A DNA stretch of 64,000 bases, from contig NZ_JARGOQ010000009.1 of assembly GCF_029233945.1 (NCBI RefSeq), positions 1 to 64,000 of the forward strand. The letters run 5' to 3'. The notes under the pieces are model-generated. The model did not search any database. It saw only the letters and a list, made by a program, of their open reading frames with translations, and had not been told where the DNA came from. The DNA comes from Sneathiella sp. (lineage in GTDB: Bacteria > Pseudomonadota > Alphaproteobacteria > Sneathiellales > Sneathiellaceae). Positions 8,938 to 18,120 of this stretch are shown here, in pieces; position 1 is the first letter of the stretch; each line of letters starts with the position of its first letter. Both the position numbers and the translations under genes were made by a program.

Positions 8938-9396
8938 TCATGCGCGATGATAGGGATGATTCGCCAAAATCGAGGAGGCCCGGTAAAGCTGCTCCGCCAG
9001 CAGGCCCCGGACCATCAAATGCGGCCATGTCATGGCGCCAAGGGAGAGTAATCTGTCGGCCTTTGCCAGGGTTTCCTTGCTATGACCATCCGCCCCGCCA
9101 ATCAGGAAGGATACCGACTGCACGCCGTCATCGGCATATTGTCCGAGCATTTTCGCAAATTCCGAGCTTGTCATGCCTTTACCCTTTTCATCAAGGGCAA
9201 TAAGAATCGAGCCGTCCGGGACGGCACTCATCAAAAGCTCCGCTTCGCGGCTTTTGCGCTTTTCCCCTTTGAGCGGCTTCTTTTCCTCGACTTCCTTCAA
9301 GTCAATCGGCCAGGGCAGGCGGCCCGCATATTCGGAATACATCGCCTGCAGCGGACCGCCCCGAAATCTGCCGACGCTGGCAATAACAAGGCGCAT
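8938..9396 (-). CDS. rlmH: 23S rRNA (pseudouridine-1915-N3)-methyltransferase RlmH
   Basis: SPOUT-class methyltransferase that methylates pseudouridine 1915 in helix 69 of 23S rRNA on the assembled ribosome. The SPOUT knot is visible as ALDEKGKGMTSSEFA and SFLIGGADGHS, and the C-terminus ends LYRASSILANHPYHRA, the usual RlmH tail. I start at the ATG at 9396 (152 residues), preceded by AAGGATAAGGGG, rather than at the TTG five codons earlier. It lies between rsfS and gpmI, consistent with a ribosome-biogenesis group. Confidence 0.95.
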   Translation of the reverse strand: MRLVIASVGRFRGGPLQAMYSEYAGRLPWPIDLKEVEEKKPLKGEKRKSREAELLMSAVPDGSILIALDEKGKGMTSSEFAKMLGQYADDGVQSVSFLIGGADGHSKETLAKADRLLSLGAMTWPHLMVRGLLAEQLYRASSILANHPYHRA

Positions 9397-9438
9397 CCCC
9401 TTATCCTTCAAGCGTAGAAACCTAGCCCTTAAAAAGGG

Positions 9439-9810
9439 TTAGCTGATCATTTCCATCGGAATATCCGGGGCCCAGATTTTCTCCAGGTTATAAAAATTCC
9501 GAACTTCCGGTCTAAAAAGATGAACGATGACATCGCCGGCATCGACCAGTATCCAGTCACCGCCGGTTTGCCCCTCCATCCGGACCGAACCGAAACCTTC
9601 CTCCTTGATCCGCTCTTTCAAATGGCTAGCCATCGCCGCCACCTGACGGGTGGAGCGGCCATTGGCAATAACCATGTAATCAGCGAAGGAGGTTTTTCCG
9701 GCAAGGTCGATAGAGATGAGATCTTCCGCTTTGTCGTCGTTCAGTGTTTTTTCAACGAGATCGCGGAGTTTAGCAACTACAGCTTTGTTAGCTTTCATAA
9801 TAGGGATCAA
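9439..9810 (-). CDS. rsfS: Ribosomal silencing factor RsfS
   Basis: Binds ribosomal protein L14 and blocks joining of the 30S and 50S subunits when nutrients are short. The 123-residue product has the family core DLAGKTSFADYMVIANGRSTRQV and ends with the GDVIVHLFRPEVRNFYNLEKIW segment. Two starts compete. The TTG at 9810 lies 5 bases after a GGAG ribosome binding site, whereas the ATG at 9798 is about 17 bases from it, so I favour TTG (the ATG would give 119 residues). It sits between nadD and rlmH, the usual order. Confidence 0.93.
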   Translation of the reverse strand: MIPIMKANKAVVAKLRDLVEKTLNDDKAEDLISIDLAGKTSFADYMVIANGRSTRQVAAMASHLKERIKEEGFGSVRMEGQTGGDWILVDAGDVIVHLFRPEVRNFYNLEKIWAPDIPMEMIS

Positions 9811-9873
9811 TTATTCTCCAAAAAGTAATGATCATGTTTCGTCCTTACACACCTAATTTGGGAATTTTTTGGC

Positions 9874-10479
9874 TCAAGAGCAAGTATTTCCTACGCTGTC
9901 ATGATAATTTCTTATTTGCGTACTGCTTAGGTTAAACGCCGTTTCGGGCAGAAATGCCCAAGCCGGTGGCGGCAATTCCGCAAGTTGACGGCGGTAATCC
10001 CCGTGAAGCGTGTTCAAAACACGGCTCTTTCGATACATAGAGGCAACCTTTCCGTTCAAGGCCTTATAGGTATATCCGGGCCGGTTGAAAATCGCAATCG
10101 GGACCATTTCCATGATCTGTTGCCATTGTTGCCATGCTGGTAGCTGGATCATATTGTCAGCCCCCATAAGCCAGACAAATTTATGTTGCGGATAAGTCAC
10201 TTTAAGGGCAGCGATAGTGCGCGCGGTTCTTTGCTCCCCGATCCGCGCCTCAAAATCGGAAATATGGATTTTAGGATGATGGGCGATCTTTTCTGCCGCC
10301 ATCATCCGGTCTTCAAATTCCGCCATACCTTCAGATGACTTTAACGGATTTTGCGGGGAAACGAGCCACCAAATCTGATCGAGATTGAGAAGACGAAGCG
10401 CCGCCAGGCTGATCTGACGGTGCCCGTCATGGGCGGGGTTGAACGATCCACCCAGCAATCCGATTTTTTGTGTTCTCAT
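9874..10479 (-). CDS. nadD: Nicotinate-nucleotide adenylyltransferase NadD
   Basis: Transfers AMP from ATP to nicotinate mononucleotide, the penultimate step of NAD synthesis. The nucleotidyltransferase signature GGSFNPAHDGH is near the N-terminus, a VWLMGADN segment lies mid-protein and the C-terminal SSTQIRN motif is intact. I start at the ATG at 10479 (201 residues, normal length), 7 bases after the proA stop. The frame stays open well into proA, but that part shows no NadD sequence and is a shadow of proA. Part of the proB-proA-nadD-rsfS-rlmH run. Confidence 0.95.
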   Translation of the reverse strand: MRTQKIGLLGGSFNPAHDGHRQISLAALRLLNLDQIWWLVSPQNPLKSSEGMAEFEDRMMAAEKIAHHPKIHISDFEARIGEQRTARTIAALKVTYPQHKFVWLMGADNMIQLPAWQQWQQIMEMVPIAIFNRPGYTYKALNGKVASMYRKSRVLNTLHGDYRRQLAELPPPAWAFLPETAFNLSSTQIRNYHDSVGNTCS

Positions 10480-10486
10480 GAAACTG

Positions 10487-11773
10487 TCAGGGCCGGGTCT
10501 GGCCGGTGCCCTTGACGATATATTTAAAGCTGGTGAGCTGCTCAACACCGACGGGGCCGCGCGCATGCATCTTGCCGGTGGAGATCCCGATTTCCGCGCC
10601 CATGCCGAACTCTCCGCCGTCCGCGAACTGGGTCGAGGCATTGTGAAGAACAATTGCGCTATCCACCTTTCGCATAAACTCAGCGGCTGCATGATTATCT
10701 TCGGTGATGATACAATCGGTGTGATGGGAGCCATAGGTCTCGATATGGTGGATCGCCGCCTCCAGATCATCGACGATGCGAATGGAGAGGATCGGCTCCA
10801 GATATTCAGTGCGCCAGTCTTCCTCCGTTGCGGGCGTGACACGGCTGTCCAACGTTTGAACGTCTTCATCGCCACGTACATCGCATCCGGTTGCAATCAG
10901 GTCGTCGAGAATAGCGGGCAGTTGCTCCTTAGCCACTGCGCGATTGACAAGCAGGGTTTCAAGAGCGCCACAGACACTTACCCGGCGCATTTTTGAATTG
11001 AGCACAATGTCATGCGCTTTTTCCGGGTCAGCTTTTTCATCGATATATATATGAACCAGCCCCTCAAGATGGGAAAAGACGGGAATGCGGCTTTCCTTCT
11101 GTACCCGTTCGATCAGGTTGCGGCCACCGCGGGGAACGATTACGTCCACATAATCGGACATCCTCAGCAGTTCGCCGACGGCGGCCCGATCGGTTGTCGG
11201 GATCATCTGGATCGCTTCCACGGGAAGTCCGGCGGCGGCAAGCCCGTCTTGCAGGCAGGACCAGATGGCACGGCTGGAATGATAGCTTTCCGAGCCGCCG
11301 CGCAGGATGCAGGCATTTCCGGACTTGAGGCAGAGGCTCCCCGCATCCGCCGTGACGTTGGGGCGGGATTCATAGATGATCCCGATGACACCCAAGGGTA
11401 CGCGCACCCGCGAAATCTGCAACCCGTTGGGTCGATCCCATTCAGCGATGACATCACCAACAGGGTCTGTTAGCTCTGCAATGGCCTCAAGACCTTCCGC
11501 CATGGCCTCGATCCGTGTGTCGTTTAGCTCTAACCGATCGAGAAGCGCGGCCGAGATTCCTTTACTGCGGGCGGTGGACATGTCCTTGGTGTTCGCGGCC
11601 ATGATCTCATCTTTACGCGCGCGCAGGGCATTGGCCGCTTTGCGGAGGGCCTTGTTCTTTGTATCCGTTGGGGCAAGGGACAGCTCACTTGCGGCCTTTC
11701 GTGCGCCGCGACCCAACTCTTCCATCATGCGGGCAATGTCACCGCTGTTGCTGATCTGAGGCTGTGCTGTCAT
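10487..11773 (-). CDS. proA: Glutamate-5-semialdehyde dehydrogenase (gamma-glutamyl phosphate reductase)
   Basis: Second enzyme of proline synthesis: reduces gamma-glutamyl phosphate to glutamate semialdehyde with NADPH. It is full length at 428 residues and belongs to the aldehyde dehydrogenase fold; the catalytic Cys lies in the [14 protein letters not shown] segment, and [26 protein letters not shown] is the family signature. It follows proB by 22 bases and precedes nadD by 7 bases, so the two proline genes and nadD are co-transcribed. The cytoplasmic enzyme probably works in complex with ProB, as in other bacteria. Confidence 0.97.
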   Translation of the reverse strand: MTAQPQISNSGDIARMMEELGRGARKAASELSLAPTDTKNKALRKAANALRARKDEIMAANTKDMSTARSKGISAALLDRLELNDTRIEAMAEGLEAIAELTDPVGDVIAEWDRPNGLQISRVRVPLGVIGIIYESRPNVTADAGSLCLKSGNACILRGGSESYHSSRAIWSCLQDGLAAAGLPVEAIQMIPTTDRAAVGELLRMSDYVDVIVPRGGRNLIERVQKESRIPVFSHLEGLVHIYIDEKADPEKAHDIVLNSKMRRVSVCGALETLLVNRAVAKEQLPAILDDLIATGCDVRGDEDVQTLDSRVTPATEEDWRTEYLEPILSIRIVDDLEAAIHHIETYGSHHTDCIITEDNHAAAEFMRKVDSAIVLHNASTQFADGGEFGMGAEIGISTGKMHARGPVGVEQLTSFKYIVKGTGQTRP

Positions 11774-11795
11774 TTTTTGCTTCCCGTTTATCGGA

Positions 11796-12920
11796 TTAGT
11801 TTAACGCAAGTTCATCCCGGTGAATCATCTCGTCGCGGCCAGAATAGCCGAGAATTTCGGCAATCTCACTACTTTTATGCCCAATGATATATTGTGCATC
11901 ATCAGACGAATAGGCAACCAGACCGCGCCCGAGCTCCTCTCCGTCCATATTCACGACGGTCACAAGATCGCCCCGCTCGAACGGACCATTCACTTTGGTC
12001 ACCCCCGCGGGGAGCAGGCTTTTCCCTGATTTGAGTGCTTTTTCCGCACCTTTGTCGATTGCCAGCTGACCGCGAGATGAAAGACTGGCCGCGATCCATT
12101 TCTTGCGGGCCTTGCGGGGCGTTTCATGGGCGATAAAGCAAGTAGATAGCGCACCGTCCTCCAATGCTTTTAGCGGATGCATAACCGTACCGCTTGTAAT
12201 AAACATATTGCAGCCCGCCGCCATGGCGATCTGCGCCGCTTTCAGTTTGGTTTCCATGCCGCCACGGCCGACATCGGTTTTTGTCTTGCTGGCCATGGCA
12301 AGGATATGGCTGTCGAGGTCTTTGACTTCCCGAATGAATTTTGCATCCGCATCTCCCTTTGGATCGGCGGTGTAAAGGCCGTCGACATCGCTCAGCAGAA
12401 CGAGGCAATCCGCGGATATCATCTGCGCCACGCGGGCGGCAAGGCGGTCGTTATCGCCATAGCGGATTTCGCTCGTCGCGACAGAGTCATTCTCGTTCAC
12501 AACGGGCAGGGCGCCGAGTGAGAGGAGGGTGGTAATTGTGCTCCGGGCGTTGAGATAGCGGCGGCGCTCCTCCGTATCTCCGGGCGTGAGGAGGATTTGC
12601 GCGACCTGAATTTTTTCAAGCCCGAGTATTTCCTGATAGGCATGGGCGAGCTGAATCTGGCCGGTTGCCGCCGCGGCCTGACTTTCCTCCAGCCGGAGGG
12701 GGGTATTTTTCAAACCCAGCACATGGCGACCCATGGCGATGGAGCCACTGGAAACGATCAGCACGTCCTGCCCGCGTTCCCGCATTCGAGCGACATCCTG
12801 GCTGAGTGCTGTCAGCCAGTCCCGGCGCAGCTGGCCCGTAGCGCTGTCGACTAGAAGGGAAGAGCCAATCTTGACGACAACGCGTTTTGCACGGGTGAAT
12901 CTGTTGATCAGGGACGCCAT
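11796..12920 (-). CDS. proB: Glutamate 5-kinase with C-terminal PUA domain
   Basis: First and feedback-regulated enzyme of proline synthesis; phosphorylates glutamate with ATP. The amino acid kinase domain (about 1-260) carries [36 protein letters not shown] and the [12 protein letters not shown] motif. A PUA domain (about 280-365) makes up the C-terminus, as in E. coli ProB. It has 374 residues with an ATG start that overlaps the end of obgE by 13 bases. Inhibition by proline is expected from the family and is not visible here. Confidence 0.97.
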   Translation of the reverse strand: MASLINRFTRAKRVVVKIGSSLLVDSATGQLRRDWLTALSQDVARMRERGQDVLIVSSGSIAMGRHVLGLKNTPLRLEESQAAAATGQIQLAHAYQEILGLEKIQVAQILLTPGDTEERRRYLNARSTITTLLSLGALPVVNENDSVATSEIRYGDNDRLAARVAQMISADCLVLLSDVDGLYTADPKGDADAKFIREVKDLDSHILAMASKTKTDVGRGGMETKLKAAQIAMAAGCNMFITSGTVMHPLKALEDGALSTCFIAHETPRKARKKWIAASLSSRGQLAIDKGAEKALKSGKSLLPAGVTKVNGPFERGDLVTVVNMDGEELGRGLVAYSSDDAQYIIGHKSSEIAEILGYSGRDEMIHRDELALN

Positions 12921-13972
12921 GTTGTCGGTTCTTCTCCGGCCAGCAGTTTTTCTTCAGCGTCTTGTTCAGCCTTTTCCTCCGCCTTGCTTTCATCCACGAT
13001 TTTTAAGAGCGCGAAAAGCAAGGGCTCGACATTTTCGCCAATCACGGCGGATATTACATGAACGGGCTTTCCTGAAATATCCTTGATCGCGTTGATTTTT
13101 TCTTCCAGCTCTTCTTCGGTCACCGAATCCATCTTATTGAGCGCAATAATCTCGGGCTTCGCCGCAAGGCCCTCATCATAGGCCGTAAGCTCTCCCCGGA
13201 TCGTCTTGTAGGAGGTGACGACATCCTCTTCAGTTGCGTCGATCAGATGCAGAAGAACGCGGCACCGTTCCACATGCCCAAGGAAGCGATGGCCGAGTCC
13301 CACGCCTTCCGACGCGCCCTCGATCAGGCCCGGAATATCGGCAAGGACAAATTCCCGCTCCCCGGCGGCAACGACGCCAAGCTGCGGAACAAGTGTGGTA
13401 AAGGGATAATCTGCAATCTTTGGTTTGGCGCGGCTTGTGACACTCAAAAAAGTCGATTTGCCTGCGTTGGGCAATCCCACCAGTCCGACATCCGCAATCA
13501 GTTTGAGGCGCAGCCAGATCCAGCGTTCTTCACCGGGCCAGCCGGGTTCGATTTTACGCGGTGCGCGATTTGTTGCGGTTTTAAAAGCGGCATTCCCGCG
13601 TCCACCATCCCCGCCCTTGCAAAGAACTATCCGCTGCCCGACTTCCGTCAGGTCAGCAATCAGGGTTTCATTGTCTTCTTCAAAAACCTGCGTTCCGACA
13701 GGAACTTTCATAATCATATCGGCTGCTGCGGCACCGGTCCGGTCGCGCCCCATACCGTGGCCGCCACTCTTTGCCTTGAAATGCTGCTGATAGCGGTAAT
13801 CGATCAGCGTATTGAGGCCTTCAACGCATTCAACAATGACTGAGCCACCCCGGCCACCATCGCCGCCGTTCGGGCCGCCGAACTCGATAAATTTTTCGCG
13901 CCGGAAACTGAGCGCGCCGGGCCCTCCGTTGCCGGAGCGAAGAAACACTTTCGCTTGATCGAGAAATTTCAT
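12908..13972 (-). CDS. obgE: Obg family GTPase (ObgE/CgtA)
   Basis: Essential GTPase in 50S subunit assembly, also tied to stringent control. Domain order: glycine-rich Obg fold (1-158; [12 protein letters not shown]), then the G domain with G1 GLPNAGKST, switch [18 protein letters not shown] and G4 NKMD, then a short acidic, Lys/Glu-rich C-terminus. Its 354 residues are typical of alphaproteobacteria. It is the first gene after the L27 terminator and overlaps proB by 13 bases. Since a strong terminator separates it from rpmA, its transcription depends on read-through or on a promoter in the short gap, which I could not pick out. Confidence 0.97.
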   Translation of the reverse strand: MKFLDQAKVFLRSGNGGPGALSFRREKFIEFGGPNGGDGGRGGSVIVECVEGLNTLIDYRYQQHFKAKSGGHGMGRDRTGAAAADMIMKVPVGTQVFEEDNETLIADLTEVGQRIVLCKGGDGGRGNAAFKTATNRAPRKIEPGWPGEERWIWLRLKLIADVGLVGLPNAGKSTFLSVTSRAKPKIADYPFTTLVPQLGVVAAGEREFVLADIPGLIEGASEGVGLGHRFLGHVERCRVLLHLIDATEEDVVTSYKTIRGELTAYDEGLAAKPEIIALNKMDSVTEEELEEKINAIKDISGKPVHVISAVIGENVEPLLFALLKIVDESKAEEKAEQDAEEKLLAGEEPTTWRP

Positions 13973-14019
13973 AACGCTGTCGCTTGCCTTCTCTCAACGC
14001 CAGATATAATCCGCGCGTC

Positions 14020-14059
14020 ATTTAAAACAAAAAAGGGGAATGGCCGAACCATTCCCCTT
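14020..14059 (-). terminator. Rho-independent terminator after rplU-rpmA
   Basis: Perfect 11-bp stem (AAGGGGAATGG at 14033-14043 with CCATTCCCCTT at 14049-14059) and a 5-base loop. Read on the minus strand the stem is followed by TTTTTTGTTTTAAA, a proper U-tract. It lies 31 bases past the rpmA stop and separates the ribosomal protein genes from obgE. Confidence 0.9.
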
Positions 14060-14089
14060 CTTCAATCTTCTAACCGTTAGAAGCGGGCG

Positions 14090-14347
14090 TTATGCCTGCT
14101 GTTCCACGGATACATAGATCTTTCCGCCGCTTTTCTTGGTAAATTTTACATTACCATCGATAACAGCGAAGATGGTGTGGTCCTTGCCCATGCCTACATT
14201 GTCGCCCGGGTACCATTTGGTGCCGCGCTGGCGCAGAATGATGTTGCCTGGAATAACTTTTTCGCCACCATATTTCTTGATGCCAAGGCGGCGACCAGCT
14301 GAGTCGCGACCGTTGCGGGATGAACCGCCAGCTTTTTTATGTGCCAT
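14090..14347 (-). CDS. rpmA: 50S ribosomal protein L27
   Basis: Ribosomal protein at the peptidyl transferase centre. The 85 residues begin [20 protein letters not shown], the universal L27 N-terminus that reaches the tRNA acceptor ends, and contain the [20 protein letters not shown] core. There is no N-terminal cleavage extension of the Firmicutes type. It lies 5 bases after rplU and is followed by a strong terminator, so rplU-rpmA forms a two-gene operon. Confidence 0.99.
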   Translation of the reverse strand: MAHKKAGGSSRNGRDSAGRRLGIKKYGGEKVIPGNIILRQRGTKWYPGDNVGMGKDHTIFAVIDGNVKFTKKSGGKIYVSVEQQA

Positions 14348-14352
14348 CTAGC

Positions 14353-14889
14353 TTACTCCTCGGTTTTCTTTGCGGCTGCCTTTTTGGGCGCTGCTTTCTT
14401 TGCAGGTGCTTTCTTTTCAGCCGCGGCCTTCGGGGCGGCCTTTTTGGCAGGGGCCTTTTTCGGAGCTGCTTTCTTCGGTGCGGCTTCGGCCTTCTCTTCC
14501 TTTGCGGGAGCAGCAGCTTTTGCTTCAGCTTCCTTCTTCGGAGCTGCTTTCTTGGCAGTTGCCTTCTTCGCGCCCTTGGCGGCGATATCCGTGATTCTCA
14601 GAACGGACAGGTCCTGGCGGTGCCCGGCCTTGCGGCGGTAGTTCTGCCGACGCTTCTTCTTGAAGACAACAATCTTGTCGGCACGTGCCTGCTCCAGCAG
14701 GGTTGCCGAAACAACGGCACCGTCGAGAAGCGGCGCACCAATGGTCAACGCGCCGTCATCACCTGAAATGGCCAGAACTTCATCGAGCTGAACGCTGTCA
14801 CCGGCTTCACCTGCCAGGCGTTCCACCTTGATGACATCGTCTTTGGCGACTTTATATTGCTTGCCGCCGGTTTTGATCACTGCAAACAT
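14353..14889 (-). CDS. rplU: 50S ribosomal protein L21 with long Ala/Lys-rich C-terminal tail
   Basis: L21 binds 23S rRNA in the large subunit. Residues 1-103 form a complete L21 ([35 protein letters not shown]), equal in length to the whole E. coli protein. Residues 104-178 are an added low-complexity tail almost entirely of Ala, Lys, Pro and Glu with repeated [13 protein letters not shown] units, similar in composition to histone H1 tails. The tail is expected to be disordered and to bind RNA or DNA. Downstream are rpmA and a terminator; upstream is a good sigma-70-type promoter. Confidence 0.97.
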   Translation of the reverse strand: MFAVIKTGGKQYKVAKDDVIKVERLAGEAGDSVQLDEVLAISGDDGALTIGAPLLDGAVVSATLLEQARADKIVVFKKKRRQNYRRKAGHRQDLSVLRITDIAAKGAKKATAKKAAPKKEAEAKAAAPAKEEKAEAAPKKAAPKKAPAKKAAPKAAAEKKAPAKKAAPKKAAAKKTEE

Positions 14890-14961
14890 GGCTGATCCGT
14901 TTCGAACATGTTGAATGGGCCGCCAAGACCTAATTCCTAGCGCACCGCAATTGAAGGGCGC

Positions 14962-14989
14962 AATATATCCATGGAGAGGGCGAAGTCAA
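14962..14989 (-). promoter_or_regulatory. Predicted sigma-70-type promoter for rplU-rpmA
   Basis: On the minus strand a TTGACT -35 box (14984-14989) and a TATATT -10 box (14962-14967) are separated by 16 bases, about 75 bases upstream of the rplU ATG. Both hexamers are close to consensus and the position fits. Assigned by eye, without transcript evidence. Confidence 0.55.
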
Positions 14990-15128
14990 CCTGATTCAAG
15001 CGCGGATCTGAAGTTTTTGATGCATTCTGCTCTTGCGCCACCAAATCCCATGCGCTACAAGCCGCTTTCCACGGATTTTGAGCGTAAACTTGGTACAAAA
15101 TAAGCCTCTATGCGAAAAATGCAAATGC

Positions 15129-15218
15129 GGTCGGTTGGCAGAGTGGTTGAATGCGCCGGTCTCGAAAACCGGTAAGGGTGAATGCCCTTCGAGAGTTCGA
15201 ATCTCTCACCGACCGCCA
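15129..15218 (+). tRNA. tRNA-Ser (anticodon CGA)
   Basis: A 90-base tRNA with encoded CCA. The acceptor stem GGTCGGT (15129-15135) pairs with ACCGACC (15208-15214), discriminator G15215, CCA 15216-15218. The anticodon arm CCGGT/ACCGG encloses CTCGAAA, giving anticodon CGA (reads UCG). The long variable arm (AAGGGTGAATGCCCTT region) is the class II feature of serine tRNAs, and the T-loop TTCGAAT is canonical. It lies between rplU and cydA. Confidence 0.97.
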
Positions 15219-15341
15219 TATCGTTCGCACTGATATTTCAACCAGTTTGCAGCAATTTGTCGCAGCGCGTGCAAAAACACCTGACAACGCCTGAAGAAAT
15301 GCTAGTCTGTCCGCATCTTGGAGTGTGCGGAGTAGGGCAGC

Positions 15342-16739
15342 ATGTTTGGCATTGACGCAATCGATCTCGCGCGAATGCAATTCGCCTTTACAGTGTCGTT
15401 TCATATTATTTTCCCGGCATTTTCTATTGGACTGGCCAGCTACCTTGCTGTGCTTGAAGGCATGTGGCTCTGGAAAAAGGAAGAGCGATATCTAGAGGTC
15501 TTCAATTACTGGAAGACAATTTTCGCTGTTGGTTTTGGTATGGGGGTAGTGTCCGGCATTGTGATGGCCTATCAGTTCGGCACGAACTGGTCCGTCTTTT
15601 CTGATAAAGCAGGGCCAGTGATCGGGCCACTCATGGGCTATGAGGTTATGTCTGCCTTTTTCCTTGAGGCAGGCTTCCTTGGCATCATGCTGTTTGGCCA
15701 GAAGCGGGTCGGGTCCGGGCTCCATTTTTTTGCGACGCTTATGGTAGCGGCAGGCACTCTCTTCTCTGCCTTCTGGATTCTCTCTGTCAATTCCTGGATG
15801 CAGACGCCCACTGGTCATATCATCAATGCAGCAGGCCAGTTTGTCCCGGACGACTGGTTTAATGTGATCTTCAATCCGTCTTTCCCCTACCGGCTCGTCC
15901 ATATGGTGCTGGCGGCGTATTTGACGACAGCCTTTGTCGTTGGTGCTGTCGGTGCTTTTCATTTGCTGAAAGACAAGGCCAGCAAGAACGCCCGGCTAAT
16001 GTTTTCAATGGCAATGTGGATGGCGGCGATTGTGACGCCAATCCAGATCATCGCGGGCGATCAGCATGGGTTGAACACCCTGGAGCATCAGCCGGCCAAG
16101 ATTGCGGCGATCGAAGGGCATTATAAGAATGTAAAGGGAGCGCCGCTCCTTCTATTCGGTATTCCGGATAATGAAGAGGCAAAGACTCTCTATACGATTG
16201 AGGTGCCAAGGCTGGGGTCTCTTATCCTCACTCATAGCTGGGATGGTGAGCTACAGGGCCTTGAATCCTTCCCCAGAGAAGACTGGCCGAACACATTTCT
16301 TATTTTCTGGGCCTTCCGGATCATGGTTGGAATCGGCATGATTATGCTCTTCATCGGGATGTGGAGCTTGCTTCGGCGCCATCAGGGCCGATTTTATGAG
16401 GATCGCTGGCTCGCCCGGGCCGCAGTGGCCGCAGGGCCGATTGGCTTTGTGGCCGTACTCTGTGGTTGGGTCACGACGGAAGCGGGGCGTCAGCCCTGGA
16501 CGGTTTATGGTTTATTGCGAACGGCGGACAGCGCCTCTCCGTTAAATGCGGTGGAAGTTGGCGGAACGTTAATTGCGTTTATCGTTGTCTATTTTGTCCT
16601 GTTTGGCGCGGGCGTTTACTACATGTTGCGGCTTATGGCGAAAACCCCGGAAACCGTCTCGGAGACTGCGTCCACCAGCCTGAAGCGGGCGTCCGGCATG
16701 ACGGGTGCACCCTCAACTCTTGATCGCTCCGAATCTTGA
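15342..16739 (+). CDS. cydA: Cytochrome bd-type quinol oxidase subunit I (CioA-like)
   Basis: Haem-bearing subunit of a bd oxidase, which reduces O2 to water with quinol electrons at the inner membrane. About nine membrane helices; the N-terminus ARMQFAFTVSFHIIFPAFSIGLA holds a haem-ligand His; GRQPW near residue 383 is the conserved quinol-site block. At 465 residues, against about 520 in E. coli CydA, it has the short Q-loop of the CIO (cyanide-insensitive) subgroup. The ATG is preceded by GGAGTAGGG. Followed by cydB after 18 bases. I see no FNR-type palindrome in the 123 bases upstream. Confidence 0.96.
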   Translation: MFGIDAIDLARMQFAFTVSFHIIFPAFSIGLASYLAVLEGMWLWKKEERYLEVFNYWKTIFAVGFGMGVVSGIVMAYQFGTNWSVFSDKAGPVIGPLMGYEVMSAFFLEAGFLGIMLFGQKRVGSGLHFFATLMVAAGTLFSAFWILSVNSWMQTPTGHIINAAGQFVPDDWFNVIFNPSFPYRLVHMVLAAYLTTAFVVGAVGAFHLLKDKASKNARLMFSMAMWMAAIVTPIQIIAGDQHGLNTLEHQPAKIAAIEGHYKNVKGAPLLLFGIPDNEEAKTLYTIEVPRLGSLILTHSWDGELQGLESFPREDWPNTFLIFWAFRIMVGIGMIMLFIGMWSLLRRHQGRFYEDRWLARAAVAAGPIGFVAVLCGWVTTEAGRQPWTVYGLLRTADSASPLNAVEVGGTLIAFIVVYFVLFGAGVYYMLRLMAKTPETVSETASTSLKRASGMTGAPSTLDRSES

Positions 16740-16757
16740 CGCGGGGAAGGAAAAAGC

Positions 16758-17771
16758 ATGTTGGAATTTGACCTACCACTGATCTGGGCCGCGATTATTG
16801 CCTTCGCGATTCTGGCTTATGTGTCGCTTGATGGATTTGATCTCGGGGTCGGCATCCTCTTTCCGCTGGTTGCGGAAGAAACGGGCCATCGCGATGTGAT
16901 GATGAATTCCGTCGCGCCGATCTGGGACGGGAATGAAACCTGGCTCGTCCTGGGTGGAGGGGGATTGCTTGCTGTCTTTCCGCTTGCCTATGCGGTTGTT
17001 CTGCCCGCCCTTTATATCCCGATTATTGCCATGTTGCTGGGTCTCATCTTCCGGGGGGTCGCCTTCGAGTTCCGCTGGCGCGCGTCCGAGAAGAATCGTA
17101 TCTGGTGGGATCGGTCCTTCGCCTTTGGGTCCATTGTGGCCACTTTGGCCCAAGGGATATGCCTGGGCGCGCTTATTCAGGGGATTGAGGTTGTGGATCG
17201 GAGCTATGCTGGTGGCCGCCTTGACTGGCTGACGCCGTTTTCATTGCTGACCGGTGTATCCCTTGTCGTGGGATATACGCTTCTGGGGGCGACATGGCTG
17301 GTCATGAAAACCGAGGGGGAACTGCAGAATACCGCTCGTAAATTTGCCATGGTGTCGGGCATCGGAACTCTTGCTTTGATTGGCATTGTCAGTATCGCGA
17401 CCCCGTTTCTTGATGCGCAATATCACCATAGATGGTTTGAAGGGGCAAATCTTGTCTTCAGCATCATTGTCCCTTTCCTGTTGGCGATTTGTGCCTCTGT
17501 GCTGTTTCTGGGGCTAAAGCGCCATCATGACATTCGCCCGTTTTTTGCGGCTCACGGGATATTTCTGCTCTGCTACATTGGTATCGGGATTAGTTTCTAT
17601 CCGCGTATGGTGCCGCCGGACCTGACCATCTGGGCCGCGGCTGCCCCGGAAAAAAGCCTGCATTTTCTCATCGTGGGGACGATTTTTCTGGTGCCGATAA
17701 TTCTCGCTTACACCATCTACAGCTATTGGGTGTTTCGGGGGAAAGTGGATAAGGAAGGCGGATATCACTGA
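16758..17771 (+). CDS. cydB: Cytochrome bd-type quinol oxidase subunit II
   Basis: 337-residue multi-helix membrane partner of CydA. The N-terminus LIWAAIIAFAILAYVSLDGFDLGVGIL and the IWDGNETWLVLGGGGLLAVFPLAYA block are diagnostic for CydB/CioB, and the length is typical. The stop overlaps the ATG of a 35-residue DUF2474 peptide gene in a TGATG junction, as is common for CIO-type oxidases. Together the three genes give a complete high-affinity terminal oxidase. Confidence 0.96.
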   Translation: MLEFDLPLIWAAIIAFAILAYVSLDGFDLGVGILFPLVAEETGHRDVMMNSVAPIWDGNETWLVLGGGGLLAVFPLAYAVVLPALYIPIIAMLLGLIFRGVAFEFRWRASEKNRIWWDRSFAFGSIVATLAQGICLGALIQGIEVVDRSYAGGRLDWLTPFSLLTGVSLVVGYTLLGATWLVMKTEGELQNTARKFAMVSGIGTLALIGIVSIATPFLDAQYHHRWFEGANLVFSIIVPFLLAICASVLFLGLKRHHDIRPFFAAHGIFLLCYIGIGISFYPRMVPPDLTIWAAAAPEKSLHFLIVGTIFLVPIILAYTIYSYWVFRGKVDKEGGYH

Positions 17772-17878
17772 TGTCCGTTCGGTGGCGGCAGTATCTCTGG
17801 TTTATCGCTCTATGGGTGCTGGGTGTTCTGGCCGTCGGCAGCGTTGCGTTTCTCATTCGGCTCATACTCATGCCGTGA
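17771..17878 (+). CDS. Small DUF2474-type membrane peptide of the bd oxidase (CydX-like)
   Basis: A 35-codon gene starting inside the cydB stop (TGATG). The peptide has a short basic N-terminus (VRWRQ) and one membrane helix of about 25 residues (LWFIALWVLGVLAVG onward), ending RLILMP. Position, size and the conserved Trp-rich start match DUF2474 peptides that accompany CIO oxidases and play the part of CydX in stabilising the complex. The role is inferred from position. Confidence 0.85.
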   Translation: MSVRWRQYLWFIALWVLGVLAVGSVAFLIRLILMP

Positions 17879-17961
17879 CTATTATGATGTCCGGGTATCG
17901 TCGATCCGGATGAAGCCAAGTATTGCTAATATACTATTTTATAAAAATTAATCCCTCTTGC

Positions 17962-17983
17962 GTCTGTCATATGTCTGTCATAC
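17962..17983 (+). repeat. Tandem 10-base repeat GTCTGTCATA, period 11
   Basis: GTCTGTCATA occurs at 17962-17971 and again at 17973-17982, one helical turn apart, in the gap upstream of livH. The arrangement suits a protein bound on one DNA face. No protein is identified. Confidence 0.4.
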
Positions 17984-18042
17984 GGTGATATTGCTGGGTA
18001 CTTGGATCAGCTTTTTGGAAGGGAGAGGGTCGGGATCCACAA

Positions 18043-18060
18043 CGACAGTAATTACTGTCG
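18043..18060. promoter_or_regulatory. 18-base perfect palindrome upstream of livH (candidate operator)
   Basis: CGACAGTAATTACTGTCG is an exact palindrome 60 bases upstream of the livH ATG. The lack of a loop and of a U-tract makes it a better operator than a terminator. A dimeric regulator of the liv operon is the natural reader, but none is encoded next to it. Confidence 0.45.
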
Positions 18061-18120
18061 ATTTAGGGTATGGAAGAACTGTCCTGCATTTCGGCGGTTT
18101 TCGTCTCCGGGGGGAGCTTG

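Noticed and set aside
9397-9411. TTG start five codons upstream for rlmH
   Set aside because: The ATG at 9396 has AAGGAT at the right spacing and starts with the conserved MRL; the upstream TTG adds MKDKG, which is the ribosome binding region translated.
10480-10896. Extension of nadD upstream into proA
   Set aside because: The open frame continues 139 codons before the NadD Met, but that sequence is basic, without NadD motifs, and overlaps the end of proA. The ATG at 10479 gives the normal NadD length.
14353-14620. Possible tandem DNA repeat in the 3' end of rplU
   Set aside because: The repetition comes from Ala/Lys/Pro codons in the protein tail, with varied codons and no fixed repeat unit.
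15219-15341. FNR/Anr box upstream of cydA
   Set aside because: No TTGAT-N4-ATCAA-like palindrome is present in the 123-base gap, so no oxygen regulator site is called.
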